Below, one piece after another: positions 8,369 through 16,833 of a stretch of 64,000 bases of DNA; within the stretch, counting starts at the first letter, position 1, and each line of letters opens with the position of its first letter. Where the stretch lies: assembly GCF_009762775.1 (NCBI RefSeq), contig NZ_CP046401.1:1116001-1180000 (forward strand). The letters run 5' to 3'. Origin of the DNA: Maribellus comscasis (GTDB taxonomy: Bacteria > Bacteroidota > Bacteroidia > Bacteroidales > Prolixibacteraceae). The position numbers and the translations under genes were made by a program. A model generated the notes under the pieces. That model had not been told where the DNA came from, did not search any database, and saw only the letters and a program-made list of their open reading frames with translations.

Positions 8369-10696
8369 GTGTTCGAATACTTAAAAGATTTAAATAAAGC
8401 GCAGCAAAATGCTGTTTTAAGTTCAGAAGGTCCGGCTTTGGTAATTGCAGGTGCTGGTTCAGGGAAAACACGGGTACTTACCTACCGAATCGCTCATTTG
8501 CTAAAACAGGGAGCTCGTCCGTCGACCATTTTGTCACTGACTTTTACAAACAAAGCAGCGCGGGAAATGAAAGAACGGATTGCGAAAGTGGTAGGAGAAA
8601 AAGCTGCACGTTATCTCTGGATGGGAACCTTTCACTCCATTTTTGCGCGCATCTTACGCATGGAACATGAGACAATTGGCTTTCCTTCGAACTTTACCAT
8701 CTACGACAGTGCAGACAGCAAAAGTCTGATAAAAACTATCATAAAAAATTTTCAGCTTGATGATAAAGTATATAAACCGGGTGTGGTTTCCAGTCGTATT
8801 TCCATGGCTAAAAACAACCTGATTACACCCAATGTTTATGCACAACAAACCGAAATCAGGCTGGCTGACAAAAATATGAGAATGCCGGCAATTGCCGAGA
8901 TTTATAAAGAATATGTAAAACGTTGCTTTTTATCCGGAGCAATGGATTTTGATGACCTGCTTTTAAAAACGAACCTGCTTTTTCGTGATAAACCGGAGGT
9001 TTTGGAAAAATACCAGAAACGATTCGACTACGTCCTTGTTGATGAGTACCAGGACACCAATTATGCTCAATATCTTATTATAAAAAAACTGGCCGCCGCA
9101 CACAACAACATATGCGTAGTTGGCGACGATGCACAAAGTATTTACTCATTCCGTGGTGCCCGGATAGAAAATATTCTGAACTTTAAAACTGATTACCCAA
9201 CACACAAAATATTTAAACTCGAACAAAACTATCGTTCTACCCAAACCATTGTTAATGCTGCAAACAGTATCATCGCAAAAAATAAAAAACAAATTCCCAA
9301 AACTGTTTTTTCTGAAAAAAAGGAAGGAAAACCGATTAAAGTTCTTTCGGCTTTAACCGATAACGAAGAAGGCTTTTTGGTTGCCCAGGAAATTGCAAAA
9401 ACACAGTTAAACGATCACTATAAAAACTCCGATTATGCCATTCTTTACAGAACAAACGCTCAATCGAGGATTTTTGAAGAGGCTTTACGAAAAAGGAATA
9501 TTCCGTATAAAATTTATGGCGGGTTAAGTTTTTACCAACGGAAAGAGATTAAAGACCTGCTTGCCTATTTTAGGTTAACGATAAACCCGGCTGACAACGA
9601 AGCGTTAAAAAGAATCATCAATTTCCCGGCTCGTGGTATTGGAGGAACAACACTTGCCAAACTTGAGACAGCTGCAATAAATAACGAAATTTCAATCTGG
9701 AAAATAATCACCGGCCTTAGCCAAAGTAACCCGGCCAATCTGAATAAAGGAACCACTTCAAAAGTTTTGAACTTTGCAAAGCTCATTTTAAAATTCACCG
9801 AGCTGGCACAAAATACAGATGCTTTTGAGGCAGCAAAAACAATTGCAGAGGAAACCGGAATTTTAAAAGATTTATACAACGACAAATCCCCCGAGGGATT
9901 AAGCAGACATGAAAATATTCAGGAACTGCTTAACGGGATTCAGGAATTCAGCATCAGCGCAAAAGAAGAAGGCCGGCCTGAGAAACTGGAGAATTACCTG
10001 GAAGATGTGGCGCTACTCACCGATCAGGATACAGAAAAAGACGAAGACCGGGATAAAGTAACCTTAATGACCGTTCATTCCGCCAAAGGACTTGAGTTTA
10101 AAAATGTTTTTGTGGTTGGTTTGGAAGAAAACCTGTTTCCTTCTGGGCAGGCCGATGAAAAAAACAAACCGGAAGCGCTGGAGGAAGAGCGGCGACTTTT
10201 TTATGTTGCACTTACCCGCGCGGAAGAAAATGTTTGGTTTTCGTTTGCCAACCAACGATATCGCTGGGGGAAGCTGGATTTCTGCACCGCAAGTCGTTTT
10301 CTGGAAGAAATGGATGAAAAATATATGGATGGATTTGACTTTAACAAGATGCCTAAGCAGCGAAAACAACCGGAAAATCAATTCCAGCAGGAAACTTCAG
10401 GTCCCTCTTTCAGGCGACAAACACAACATACTTCATTCAAAAGAGGAGATACGCAAAACATTTTTGACAAAAAACTCGTTAATCTGAGAGAAGCTGGTAA
10501 AACGCAGTCTAATTTCGAAGGAGATGATCCTTCAAAAATTTTTGCCGGAATGCAGGTGGAACATCAACGTTTTGGAATTGGCAAGGTTTTAAAGGTTGAA
10601 GGTGTCATTCCCAATTTAAAAGCCACCGTCTTTTTTCAGACTGCCGGTCATAAACAACTGCTGTTGAAGTTTGCCAAGCTGAAAATAGTAAGTTGA
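8369..10696 (+). CDS. UvrD/PcrA-type superfamily 1 DNA helicase
   Basis: A 3'-to-5' DNA helicase of about 775 residues for nucleotide excision repair and replication restart. Motifs in order are Q motif LNKAQQNAV, Walker A AGAGSGKT, TFTNKAAREMKER, the DEYQDTN box, GDDAQSIYSFRGA, the LEQNYRST motif, TVHSAKGLEF and VALTRAEEN. The C-terminal ~100 residues end in the Tudor-like domain typical of PcrA (VEHQRFGIGKV). There is no upstream ATG. I prefer the GTG at 8369 (product MFEYLKDLNKAQ) because a TTG at 8345 would sit at the inferred transcription start. No partner gene is adjacent. Confidence 0.95.
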   Translation: MFEYLKDLNKAQQNAVLSSEGPALVIAGAGSGKTRVLTYRIAHLLKQGARPSTILSLTFTNKAAREMKERIAKVVGEKAARYLWMGTFHSIFARILRMEHETIGFPSNFTIYDSADSKSLIKTIIKNFQLDDKVYKPGVVSSRISMAKNNLITPNVYAQQTEIRLADKNMRMPAIAEIYKEYVKRCFLSGAMDFDDLLLKTNLLFRDKPEVLEKYQKRFDYVLVDEYQDTNYAQYLIIKKLAAAHNNICVVGDDAQSIYSFRGARIENILNFKTDYPTHKIFKLEQNYRSTQTIVNAANSIIAKNKKQIPKTVFSEKKEGKPIKVLSALTDNEEGFLVAQEIAKTQLNDHYKNSDYAILYRTNAQSRIFEEALRKRNIPYKIYGGLSFYQRKEIKDLLAYFRLTINPADNEALKRIINFPARGIGGTTLAKLETAAINNEISIWKIITGLSQSNPANLNKGTTSKVLNFAKLILKFTELAQNTDAFEAAKTIAEETGILKDLYNDKSPEGLSRHENIQELLNGIQEFSISAKEEGRPEKLENYLEDVALLTDQDTEKDEDRDKVTLMTVHSAKGLEFKNVFVVGLEENLFPSGQADEKNKPEALEEERRLFYVALTRAEENVWFSFANQRYRWGKLDFCTASRFLEEMDEKYMDGFDFNKMPKQRKQPENQFQQETSGPSFRRQTQHTSFKRGDTQNIFDKKLVNLREAGKTQSNFEGDDPSKIFAGMQVEHQRFGIGKVLKVEGVIPNLKATVFFQTAGHKQLLLKFAKLKIVS

Positions 10697-10722
10697 ACAG
10701 GTGTTAAAAAGAAAGAATAAAA

Positions 10723-10752
10723 TTGCGTATTGAAAGGAAATCATTAGTTTTG
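10723..10752 (+). promoter_or_regulatory. Putative promoter for DUF4290-murA
   Basis: TAGTTTTG (10745-10752) matches TAnnTTTG exactly, with a TTG at 10723-10725 and a 19-base spacer. It would start a transcript about 65 bases before the DUF4290 gene. Confidence 0.55.
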
Positions 10753-10821
10753 CACAGTCAACCCCGATAACTTTCATAAGATTACCTGAAAATAAATTAT
10801 TTATACCATAAAATTCATTCA

Positions 10822-11412
10822 ATGGATTACAATTCAAAAAGAAAGAAACTTCCTTTACCAGAATATGGAAGAAACATACAAAACATGGTCGATCACGTTT
10901 TAACAATTGAAGACAGGGAAGCCAGAAACCGTGCAGCAAAAACGGTTATCGACGTTATGGGAAATTTATATCCTTATCTTAGAGACGTTGCTGAATTCAA
11001 CCATAAATTGTGGGACCATCTTGCGATAATGACTGATTTTAAACTTGATATTGATTATCCTTATGAACCGCCTTCTCCTGATATTCTGACAGAAAAACCA
11101 AACAAAGTTCCATATAACCAACACAGCATTAAATACAAACACTATGGTTTGGTTATGGAAAAAATGATACAAAAAATTGCCGACTTTGAGGGTGAAGAAA
11201 AAGAAGTACTTACCAAACAACTGGCAAATCACATGAAAAAGTCGTTTCTGGTATGGAACAAAGATGCTGTTGAAGACGACAAAATCCTCATGGACCTGAA
11301 AGAACTTTCGGAAGAAAAACTGGAACTAAAAGAAGACATGCAGCTTTCTGATATAAAATCGCTTATAGGAAAACCAAAAAAGAAAAAAACCACTGGTAAA
11401 AAAAGACATTAA
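10822..11412 (+). CDS. DUF4290 family protein
   Basis: A 196-residue soluble protein of the Bacteroidota-specific DUF4290 family, recognised from its N-terminal LPEYGRNIQNMVDHVL and the following block NLYPYLRD...HKLWDHL. The C-terminus is a lysine-rich tail. The biochemical role is unknown. It precedes murA by 11 bases on the same strand, so the two form an operon; a link to envelope growth is inference from that. Confidence 0.88.
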   Translation: MDYNSKRKKLPLPEYGRNIQNMVDHVLTIEDREARNRAAKTVIDVMGNLYPYLRDVAEFNHKLWDHLAIMTDFKLDIDYPYEPPSPDILTEKPNKVPYNQHSIKYKHYGLVMEKMIQKIADFEGEEKEVLTKQLANHMKKSFLVWNKDAVEDDKILMDLKELSEEKLELKEDMQLSDIKSLIGKPKKKKTTGKKRH

Positions 11413-11423
11413 CAACTTGCGGA

Positions 11424-12728
11424 ATGTCAACTTTTCAAATTGAAGGCGGCTACAAGCTTAATGGAACAATAGAACCACAGGGGGCAAAAAACGAAGCGCT
11501 ACAGGTAATTTGTGCCACACTCCTTACAAATCAGGATGTCTATATCGAAAACATCCCGGAAATAAGAGATGTTTTAAAGCTGATTGAAATTCTGGGGAAA
11601 TTGGGTGTTCAGACCGAAAGAATAGAAAAAGGCAAATACCTTTTTAATGCGTCTGAAATAAATATCGATTTTTTAAAAACCAAAGAATATGCGGAATTGG
11701 CCGCCAGTTTGAGGGGGTCAATTATGATAATCGGTCCATTGCTTGCGCGCTTTGGCAGAGGATTTATTCCTCAACCGGGAGGAGACAAAATCGGCCGCAG
11801 AAGAGTTGACACACATTTTATCGGCTTTCAAAAGTTAGGTGCAAAATTCGAATTCGATGCTGATAACCACTGGTTTTCCATTTCTGCAGAGAAAATGAAA
11901 GGCACATACATGTTACTCGATGAAGCGTCGGTAACAGGAACAGCCAATATTTTAATGGCTGCGGTTTTGGCAGATGGAACCACTACAATTTATAATGCAG
12001 CATGCGAGCCTTATCTTCAACAGCTATCAAAAATGCTGGTTGCTATGGGGGCAAAAATAACAGGCATTGGCTCCAACCTGCTTGTCATTGAAGGAACGAG
12101 CGGGTTGAAAGGATGCTCCCACCGCATTTTACCGGACATGATTGAAGTGGGAAGTTTTATTGGATTGGCAGCTATGACAGCATCCAATATCACAATTAAA
12201 AATGTAGGATTGGAGCATCTGGGAATTATTCCCGCTTCGTTCCGCAGGCTTGGAATAAATGTAGAACAGAAAAAGGATAACCTCGTTGTAAAAGATACCG
12301 AACATTACGAGATAGACTCTTATATTGATGGATCAATCATGACCATCGCCGATGCTCCCTGGCCGGGATTGACTCCCGACCTTTTAAGCGTGTTTCTTGT
12401 TGTTGCTACACAAGCAAAAGGCAGTGTTCTTATCCATCAGAAAATGTTTGAAAGCCGCTTATTTTTTGTGGATAAGTTGATCGACATGGGAGCTCAGATT
12501 ATTCTGTGCGATCCCCACCGCGCTACCGTTATTGGTCTGGACAGAAAACACTGTCTGCGGGCTACCAACATGACTTCACCCGACATTCGTGCAGGGATTG
12601 CTTTACTTATTGCGGCTCTGTCTGCCAAAGGGAAAAGTACCATTCACAATATCGAGCAAATCGACCGGGGATACGAAAACATTGATGCTCGTTTAAATTC
12701 TTTGGGAGCTAAAATCACCAGACTTTAA
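11424..12728 (+). CDS. murA: UDP-N-acetylglucosamine 1-carboxyvinyltransferase
   Basis: A 434-residue MurA, which transfers enolpyruvate from PEP to UDP-GlcNAc in the first committed step of peptidoglycan synthesis in the cytoplasm. The inside-out alpha/beta repeat pattern and the substrate-binding GAKNEAL near the N-terminus are clear, as is the GPLLARFGRG segment. The mobile loop reads PGGDKIGRRRVD, so Asp121 (GAC at 11784-11786) stands where Escherichia coli has the fosfomycin target Cys115. An Asp there is active but is not alkylated by fosfomycin in other bacteria, so natural resistance is expected (family knowledge plus inference). The gene is the second of the DUF4290-murA pair. Confidence 0.96.
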   Translation: MSTFQIEGGYKLNGTIEPQGAKNEALQVICATLLTNQDVYIENIPEIRDVLKLIEILGKLGVQTERIEKGKYLFNASEINIDFLKTKEYAELAASLRGSIMIIGPLLARFGRGFIPQPGGDKIGRRRVDTHFIGFQKLGAKFEFDADNHWFSISAEKMKGTYMLLDEASVTGTANILMAAVLADGTTTIYNAACEPYLQQLSKMLVAMGAKITGIGSNLLVIEGTSGLKGCSHRILPDMIEVGSFIGLAAMTASNITIKNVGLEHLGIIPASFRRLGINVEQKKDNLVVKDTEHYEIDSYIDGSIMTIADAPWPGLTPDLLSVFLVVATQAKGSVLIHQKMFESRLFFVDKLIDMGAQIILCDPHRATVIGLDRKHCLRATNMTSPDIRAGIALLIAALSAKGKSTIHNIEQIDRGYENIDARLNSLGAKITRL

Positions 12729-12806
12729 GTATCGAAATATTTATATGTATTCATTATTTATAAACTTTCAAAGTATAATTTTCGTTACATATTAAATCGA
12801 AATTTA

Positions 12807-12814
12807 TATTTTTG
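12807..12814 (+). promoter_or_regulatory. Putative -7 box for the TlpA-like gene
   Basis: TATTTTTG matches TAnnTTTG exactly, 29 bases before the start codon. No clean -33 box is visible. Confidence 0.4.
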
Positions 12815-12843
12815 AAAAAATTTGAACACAAAAGAAGTTTATT

Positions 12844-13362
12844 ATGAAGAAATTGGTGTTATTCATTTTTGCTGTTGTTTTGGGAACAGGTATATCTTTG
12901 GCGCAAGAACCCAAAATTGGTATTAATATTGGGAATAAAGCACCTGAATTAATAGGAAAATCAGTGGACGGTTCAACAATGAAACTTTCAGAAACACAAG
13001 GAAAACTTGTTCTGCTCGACTTTTGGGCGGCCTGGTGTGGTCCATGCCGGAGAGAAAACCCGACAGTTGTTAGTGCCTATCAGAAATTTAAAGATAAAAA
13101 ATTTGAAAACGGGGATGGATTTACTGTGTTTAGCGTTTCGCTCGACAGAACAGAAGCTGCATGGAAAAAAGCGATTGCCGACGACAAATTGGTATGGCCT
13201 TATCACATAAGTGATTTGCAATACTGGCAGTCAAAACATGCCGCTGTCTATGGAGTAAGAAGTATCCCAACAAATTTTCTGATTAACGAAGATGGGGTTA
13301 TTGTAGCCCGAAACCTTCGTGGACCGGCGCTGGAGTCAGCACTTGAAAAATATGTAAAATAA
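12844..13362 (+). CDS. TlpA-like secreted thiol-disulfide oxidoreductase
   Basis: A 172-residue thioredoxin-fold protein with a signal peptide (about 1-20, cleavage after SLA/Q), so it acts in the periplasm or is membrane-bound. The active site WAAWCGPCRRENP has both redox cysteines (Cys65 and Cys68), and the cis-proline loop appears as RSIPTNFLI. TlpA/ResA-like proteins reduce disulfides in envelope proteins or in cytochrome c apoproteins; the substrate here is not evident. The gene seems to be transcribed alone, with its own -7 box and a hairpin following it. Confidence 0.9.
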   Translation: MKKLVLFIFAVVLGTGISLAQEPKIGINIGNKAPELIGKSVDGSTMKLSETQGKLVLLDFWAAWCGPCRRENPTVVSAYQKFKDKKFENGDGFTVFSVSLDRTEAAWKKAIADDKLVWPYHISDLQYWQSKHAAVYGVRSIPTNFLINEDGVIVARNLRGPALESALEKYVK

Positions 13363-13410
13363 AAAGACATTTTAACACACCTCCATTTTAAAAATATTTC
13401 AAATCATTCA

Positions 13411-13444
13411 AATTGGCACTCTTTGATTAAAAGGAGTGTCAATT
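13411..13444. promoter_or_regulatory. Inverted repeat before grpE (terminator or CIRCE-like)
   Basis: AATTGGCACTC (13411-13421) faces GAGTGTCAATT (13434-13444): 11 pairs with one G-T, a 12-base spacer, then a T-rich tail. The arms resemble the CIRCE heat-shock operator (TTAGCACTC-N9-GAGTGCTAA), and the next genes are grpE and dnaJ. The spacer is 12 rather than 9, and the tail could equally make it the terminator of the upstream thioredoxin gene. Confidence 0.45.
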
Positions 13445-13451
13445 TGTCTTT

Positions 13452-13459
13452 TATATTTG
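13452..13459 (+). promoter_or_regulatory. Putative grpE-dnaJ -7 box
   Basis: TATATTTG matches TAnnTTTG exactly, 48 bases before the grpE start and just after the inverted repeat at 13411-13444. Confidence 0.5.
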
Positions 13460-13507
13460 CATGGCAAATTTTTTGATTAATAAGGTAGCAAATTAAAAAT
13501 CAGCAAA

Positions 13508-14116
13508 ATGGCAAAAGAAGTCAAAAAAGAACAAGAGATGAATGCTCCGGAAGAGGTGCAGGACAAAAATACAACAGAAACAACAAAAACGACAGAAGAA
13601 GAGAAGAACGAAAAAGCAGAGGCGAAGGAAAGCAAAAAGAAAAAATCGAAAAAGGATAAAAAAGATGCTCAAATTGAAGAGTTAGCGGCAAAACTTGATG
13701 AGATTTCAGACAAACACCTGCGCCTTCAGGCTGAGTTTGATAACTTCCGACGTCGAACGATAAAAGAAAAAGCAGACCTTATAAAGTCAGGAGGAGAATC
13801 TGTTTTGGTAAATATCCTGCCGGTGGTCGATGACTTTGAAAGGGCTCTTGATTCGCTCAAAAATATCGCCGACGACGATGCAGGCAAGCAGGGAACTTTA
13901 ATCATATACAACAAGTTTAAAGAATTCCTGAAACAAAATAACATAAAAGAAATTGAAGCCCATCACCAGGTATTTGATGTCGATTTGCATGAAGCTATCA
14001 CAAAAATTCCTGCTCCCGAAGAAAAACTAAAAGGGAAAATAGTTGATGTGGTTCAAAAAGGTTATTTATTGAATGACAAGGTAATCCGGTTTGCCAAGGT
14101 AGTAATCGGAGAATAA
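13508..14116 (+). CDS. grpE: Nucleotide exchange factor GrpE
   Basis: A 202-residue GrpE, the homodimeric factor that makes DnaK release ADP. The first ~60 residues are a low-complexity Lys/Glu-rich extension. A long coiled coil follows (about 60-105, with the conserved [14 protein letters not shown]), and then the four-helix and beta domain with [12 protein letters not shown] and the C-terminal [14 protein letters not shown] motif. It lies 16 bases before dnaJ and forms a heat-shock pair with it; dnaK is not in the window. Confidence 0.96.
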   Translation: MAKEVKKEQEMNAPEEVQDKNTTETTKTTEEEKNEKAEAKESKKKKSKKDKKDAQIEELAAKLDEISDKHLRLQAEFDNFRRRTIKEKADLIKSGGESVLVNILPVVDDFERALDSLKNIADDDAGKQGTLIIYNKFKEFLKQNNIKEIEAHHQVFDVDLHEAITKIPAPEEKLKGKIVDVVQKGYLLNDKVIRFAKVVIGE

Positions 14117-14132
14117 TAATTACACAAGAAAA

Positions 14133-15290
14133 ATGGCGAAAAGAGATTATTACGAAGTATTAGAGGTTGGGAAGAATGCTGCACCGGAGGAAATAAAAAA
14201 GGCCTATCGGAAAAAGGCAATTCAGTATCACCCTGATAAGAATCCGGGAAATACCGAAGCGGAAGAAAAATTTAAAGAGGCTGCCGAGGCCTATGAAGTA
14301 TTAAGCAATCCTGAAAAAAAGCAACGATACGACCAGTTTGGACACGCTGGAATGAGCGGTTCTGCCGGAGGTGGATTTGGTGGTGGATTTTCCGATATTG
14401 AAGACATCTTTTCGGCGTTTGGTGATATTTTTGGTGGTCACTTCGGTGGTTTTGGCGGTTTTGGAGGAAGCAGCCGGAGCCGCGGAGGCAGAAGAGTAAG
14501 CCGGGGCTCTGACCTGAGGGTAAAAGTAAAACTCAACCTTAGTGAAGTTGTAAATGGTGTCGATAAAAAAATAAAAGTAAAAAAATATATCGCCTGTGAA
14601 CACTGTAATGGCACAGGTGCGAAAGATGGTTCATCCTACTCAACTTGTGGTACTTGTCGAGGAACAGGTCAGGTAACCAGGATAACCAATACTTTACTTG
14701 GCCAGATGCAAACAACTTCCACGTGTCCTACATGTCAGGGTGATGGGAAAATGATAACAGACCAGTGTAACCATTGTGCCGGAGAAGGAGTGATTCGCGA
14801 CGAAGAAGTAATCAATATTAAAATTCCGGCCGGAGTTGGTGAAGGCATGCAACTTAATGTTACCGGAAAAGGAAACGCAGGAAGACGAGGGGGCATAAAT
14901 GGCGACCTTCTGGTTGTAATTACAGAAGAAGAACATCCGGAACTGGTTCGTGACGGAAACAATCTGATTTACAACTTATTTGTTTCATTCCCTGAAATAA
15001 CACTGGGTACAACGGCTGAAATTCCGACTGTTGAAGGGAAAGTAAAGGTAAAAATTGAGGCCGGCACCCAACCTGAAAAGATATTACGGTTAAGGGGCAA
15101 AGGAATTCCTGAGGTAAATGGTTACGGAAAAGGAGATCTTCTTGTCCGGGTTCATGTTTGGATCCCTAAAAAATTAAATGCCGAAGAAAAAAGAATGCTT
15201 GAAAAGCTTCAAAATTCTCCTGGCTTTCAGGGAGGGCCTTCCTCCTCGGAAAAAACTTTTTTTGAAAAAATGAGGGATATCTTTGAATGA
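14133..15290 (+). CDS. dnaJ: Chaperone protein DnaJ
   Basis: A 385-residue type I DnaJ. The J domain (about 1-70) carries the HPD motif in YHPDKNPG, which stimulates DnaK. A Gly/Phe-rich linker follows (about 75-125). Four CxxCxGxG zinc-binding repeats ([32 protein letters not shown]) make up the cysteine-rich domain at about 155-225. The C-terminal substrate-binding domains include the GDLLV segments. It is the second gene of the grpE-dnaJ operon. Confidence 0.97.
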   Translation: MAKRDYYEVLEVGKNAAPEEIKKAYRKKAIQYHPDKNPGNTEAEEKFKEAAEAYEVLSNPEKKQRYDQFGHAGMSGSAGGGFGGGFSDIEDIFSAFGDIFGGHFGGFGGFGGSSRSRGGRRVSRGSDLRVKVKLNLSEVVNGVDKKIKVKKYIACEHCNGTGAKDGSSYSTCGTCRGTGQVTRITNTLLGQMQTTSTCPTCQGDGKMITDQCNHCAGEGVIRDEEVINIKIPAGVGEGMQLNVTGKGNAGRRGGINGDLLVVITEEEHPELVRDGNNLIYNLFVSFPEITLGTTAEIPTVEGKVKVKIEAGTQPEKILRLRGKGIPEVNGYGKGDLLVRVHVWIPKKLNAEEKRMLEKLQNSPGFQGGPSSSEKTFFEKMRDIFE

Positions 15291-15389
15291 AACACCTCAA
15301 AACGAGGTAAATATTTTTCGAGACTTTATCAGATTGTTGCTTTTAATTCATTATTTTTAAAGTATTAACAATCCAATAAACTACTGACG

Positions 15390-15746
15390 ATGAAAAAAAT
15401 ATTTATCTCGTTATTTTTTGTGGTAATTACATTTTGTGGCTTTTCACAAAACACCTCAAAACAAATTTTAGGAAAATGGAGTTATTCCGTTGATGCCGGA
15501 GGAACAATATTGACAGGTGTTTTTCATTTTTATGAAAAAGATGGCCAGTTGGCGGGGGAAATATTGTCGGATGACGGATATAAAATTCCATTCACGAAAC
15601 TGGAACAAAAAGAGGCAAACCAATTTTATTTTGAAGCCAAAACCGATTATGATTTGTATAAAATCACGTTAAATTTTGAAAGAGAAAAATTCTCAGGCTC
15701 ATCATACGAGGGAGACGCCCCAATTACAGGAAAAAGGAAAGAATAG
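15390..15746 (+). CDS. Small secreted lipocalin-like protein
   Basis: A 118-residue exported protein with a clear signal peptide (about 1-19, ending GFSQ). The mature part opens with ILGKWSYSVDAGG and alternates short strands, like a small beta-barrel of the lipocalin or DUF2147 type. There is no catalytic motif, and the family assignment is a guess from the pattern. It seems to be a single gene between dnaJ and a Crp/Fnr regulator. Confidence 0.68.
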   Translation: MKKIFISLFFVVITFCGFSQNTSKQILGKWSYSVDAGGTILTGVFHFYEKDGQLAGEILSDDGYKIPFTKLEQKEANQFYFEAKTDYDLYKITLNFEREKFSGSSYEGDAPITGKRKE

Positions 15747-15804
15747 TGCAACTTTCATGTAATATTTAAACATCTGTATTTTTTATTCAAAATCTTCATA
15801 TTTC

Positions 15805-15824
15805 TTGCGGATATACTACCGCAA
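15805..15824. repeat. Inverted repeat upstream of the Crp/Fnr gene
   Basis: TTGCGG (15805-15810) and CCGCAA (15819-15824) are perfect 6-base arms with an 8-base spacer, 39 bases before the start of the regulator gene. It could be an operator, perhaps autoregulatory. Confidence 0.35.
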
Positions 15825-15862
15825 CAACATTTCATTACATTTATTAGTGTTAAAACTTTTCT

Positions 15863-16492
15863 GTGAATAACTTTAATATACAATATCAATTTCTCGAAAA
15901 AGAGTTGCAGGAAGAGATTCTCAACGTAGGTATTCAAAAAACTTTCCAGCCCAACGAAGTTCTCATTCGTGAAGGCCAGTTCATCACAAGTTTCCCGCTG
16001 GTTTTAAAAGGATTAATCAGAATAACCAGAAACAACGACGACGGAAACGAGTTGCTGTTATATTATCTAAAAGATAATGAAGTTTGTGCCATGTCGCTGA
16101 CCTGTTGTATGGCAAATTCAACCAGCAACGTACAAGCGATTACAGAAGAGGAAACTGAAGTTATTATGCTTCCCGTTTCGTTGTTGGATAGTTGGATGTG
16201 TAAATACCCGTCATGGAAACAGTTTGTTATGCAAACCTTTCAAAACCGCTTCAGGGCAATGATTGACACGGTTGATACACTTGCTTTTTTGAAACTGGAT
16301 GAAAGATTGGTTAAATTTTTTGTAGACCGGAACGAAAAATCGGGTTTAAAAACATTTAACGGAACACATCAGGATTTGGCACTTCAGCTAAATACTTCAC
16401 GGGAAGTTATTTCCAGGTTGTTGAAAAAACTGGAAAAAGAAGGAAAAATTCAACTTTCAAGAAATTTTATTGATTTTTCCGGACTTTTGTGA
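15863..16492 (+). CDS. Crp/Fnr-family transcriptional regulator
   Basis: A 209-residue regulator with an N-terminal cyclic-nucleotide-binding-like beta roll (about 20-130; PNEVLIREGQFITSFPLVLKGLIRI core) and a C-terminal winged helix with HTH residues DLALQLNTSREVISRLLKKL. The motif that binds cAMP in true CRP is not obvious, and no cluster of N-terminal cysteines like that of FNR is present; the SLTCCMAN segment has two adjacent Cys. The start is a GTG. The effector and targets are unknown. It is followed by an inverted repeat and a terminator. Confidence 0.88.
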   Translation: MNNFNIQYQFLEKELQEEILNVGIQKTFQPNEVLIREGQFITSFPLVLKGLIRITRNNDDGNELLLYYLKDNEVCAMSLTCCMANSTSNVQAITEEETEVIMLPVSLLDSWMCKYPSWKQFVMQTFQNRFRAMIDTVDTLAFLKLDERLVKFFVDRNEKSGLKTFNGTHQDLALQLNTSREVISRLLKKLEKEGKIQLSRNFIDFSGLL

Positions 16493-16550
16493 CTTTTATT
16501 ACAGTCCACTTTTTGAAGTCTTATTTTATTTGCAGCAGACAATTCAGAGT

Positions 16551-16569
16551 TAATAGTTCATAACTATTA
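16551..16569. repeat. Perfect palindrome between the Crp/Fnr gene and serA
   Basis: TAATAGTT (16551-16558) and AACTATTA (16562-16569) are exact inverted arms around CAT. There is no T-tract, so it is more like a protein-binding site than a terminator. Confidence 0.45.
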
Positions 16570-16617
16570 CTTCAAAATTTTTTGGGTTATAAAATCGGTT
16601 AGTAGTTGAAGGTTGTT

Positions 16618-16646
16618 AAGCCAGATTCAGTGGAATCTGGCTTTTT
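16618..16646 (+). terminator. Intrinsic terminator before serA
   Basis: AAGCCAGATTC (16618-16628) pairs perfectly with GAATCTGGCTT (16633-16643) around AGTG and ends in a T run. It is 125 bases after the Crp/Fnr stop. Confidence 0.88.
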
Positions 16647-16833
16647 CGTTTAACTATTTTCATCAATGCTTCACCGGGCTGCCTGAGTCTCCATCTAAAA
16701 TCATTATAAATTAGTTAATGTTAATTTCATTTTAAAAACTTAACCCCGTTTTAACTTCGGGATTTTCAATAATTTGATGATATTTGTCACAATTCAGTTA
16801 CAGAGTAAGACAACCTATTAAATAATTAGCCAA

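Larger units (their letters stand above)
16493..16833. other. Intergenic region between the Crp/Fnr gene and serA
   Basis: A 341-base gap with no supported gene. It holds a 19-base palindrome at 16551-16569, a strong terminator at 16618-16646, and then the serA upstream region. GATATTTG near 16782 is one mismatch from the -7 consensus. Confidence 0.5.
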
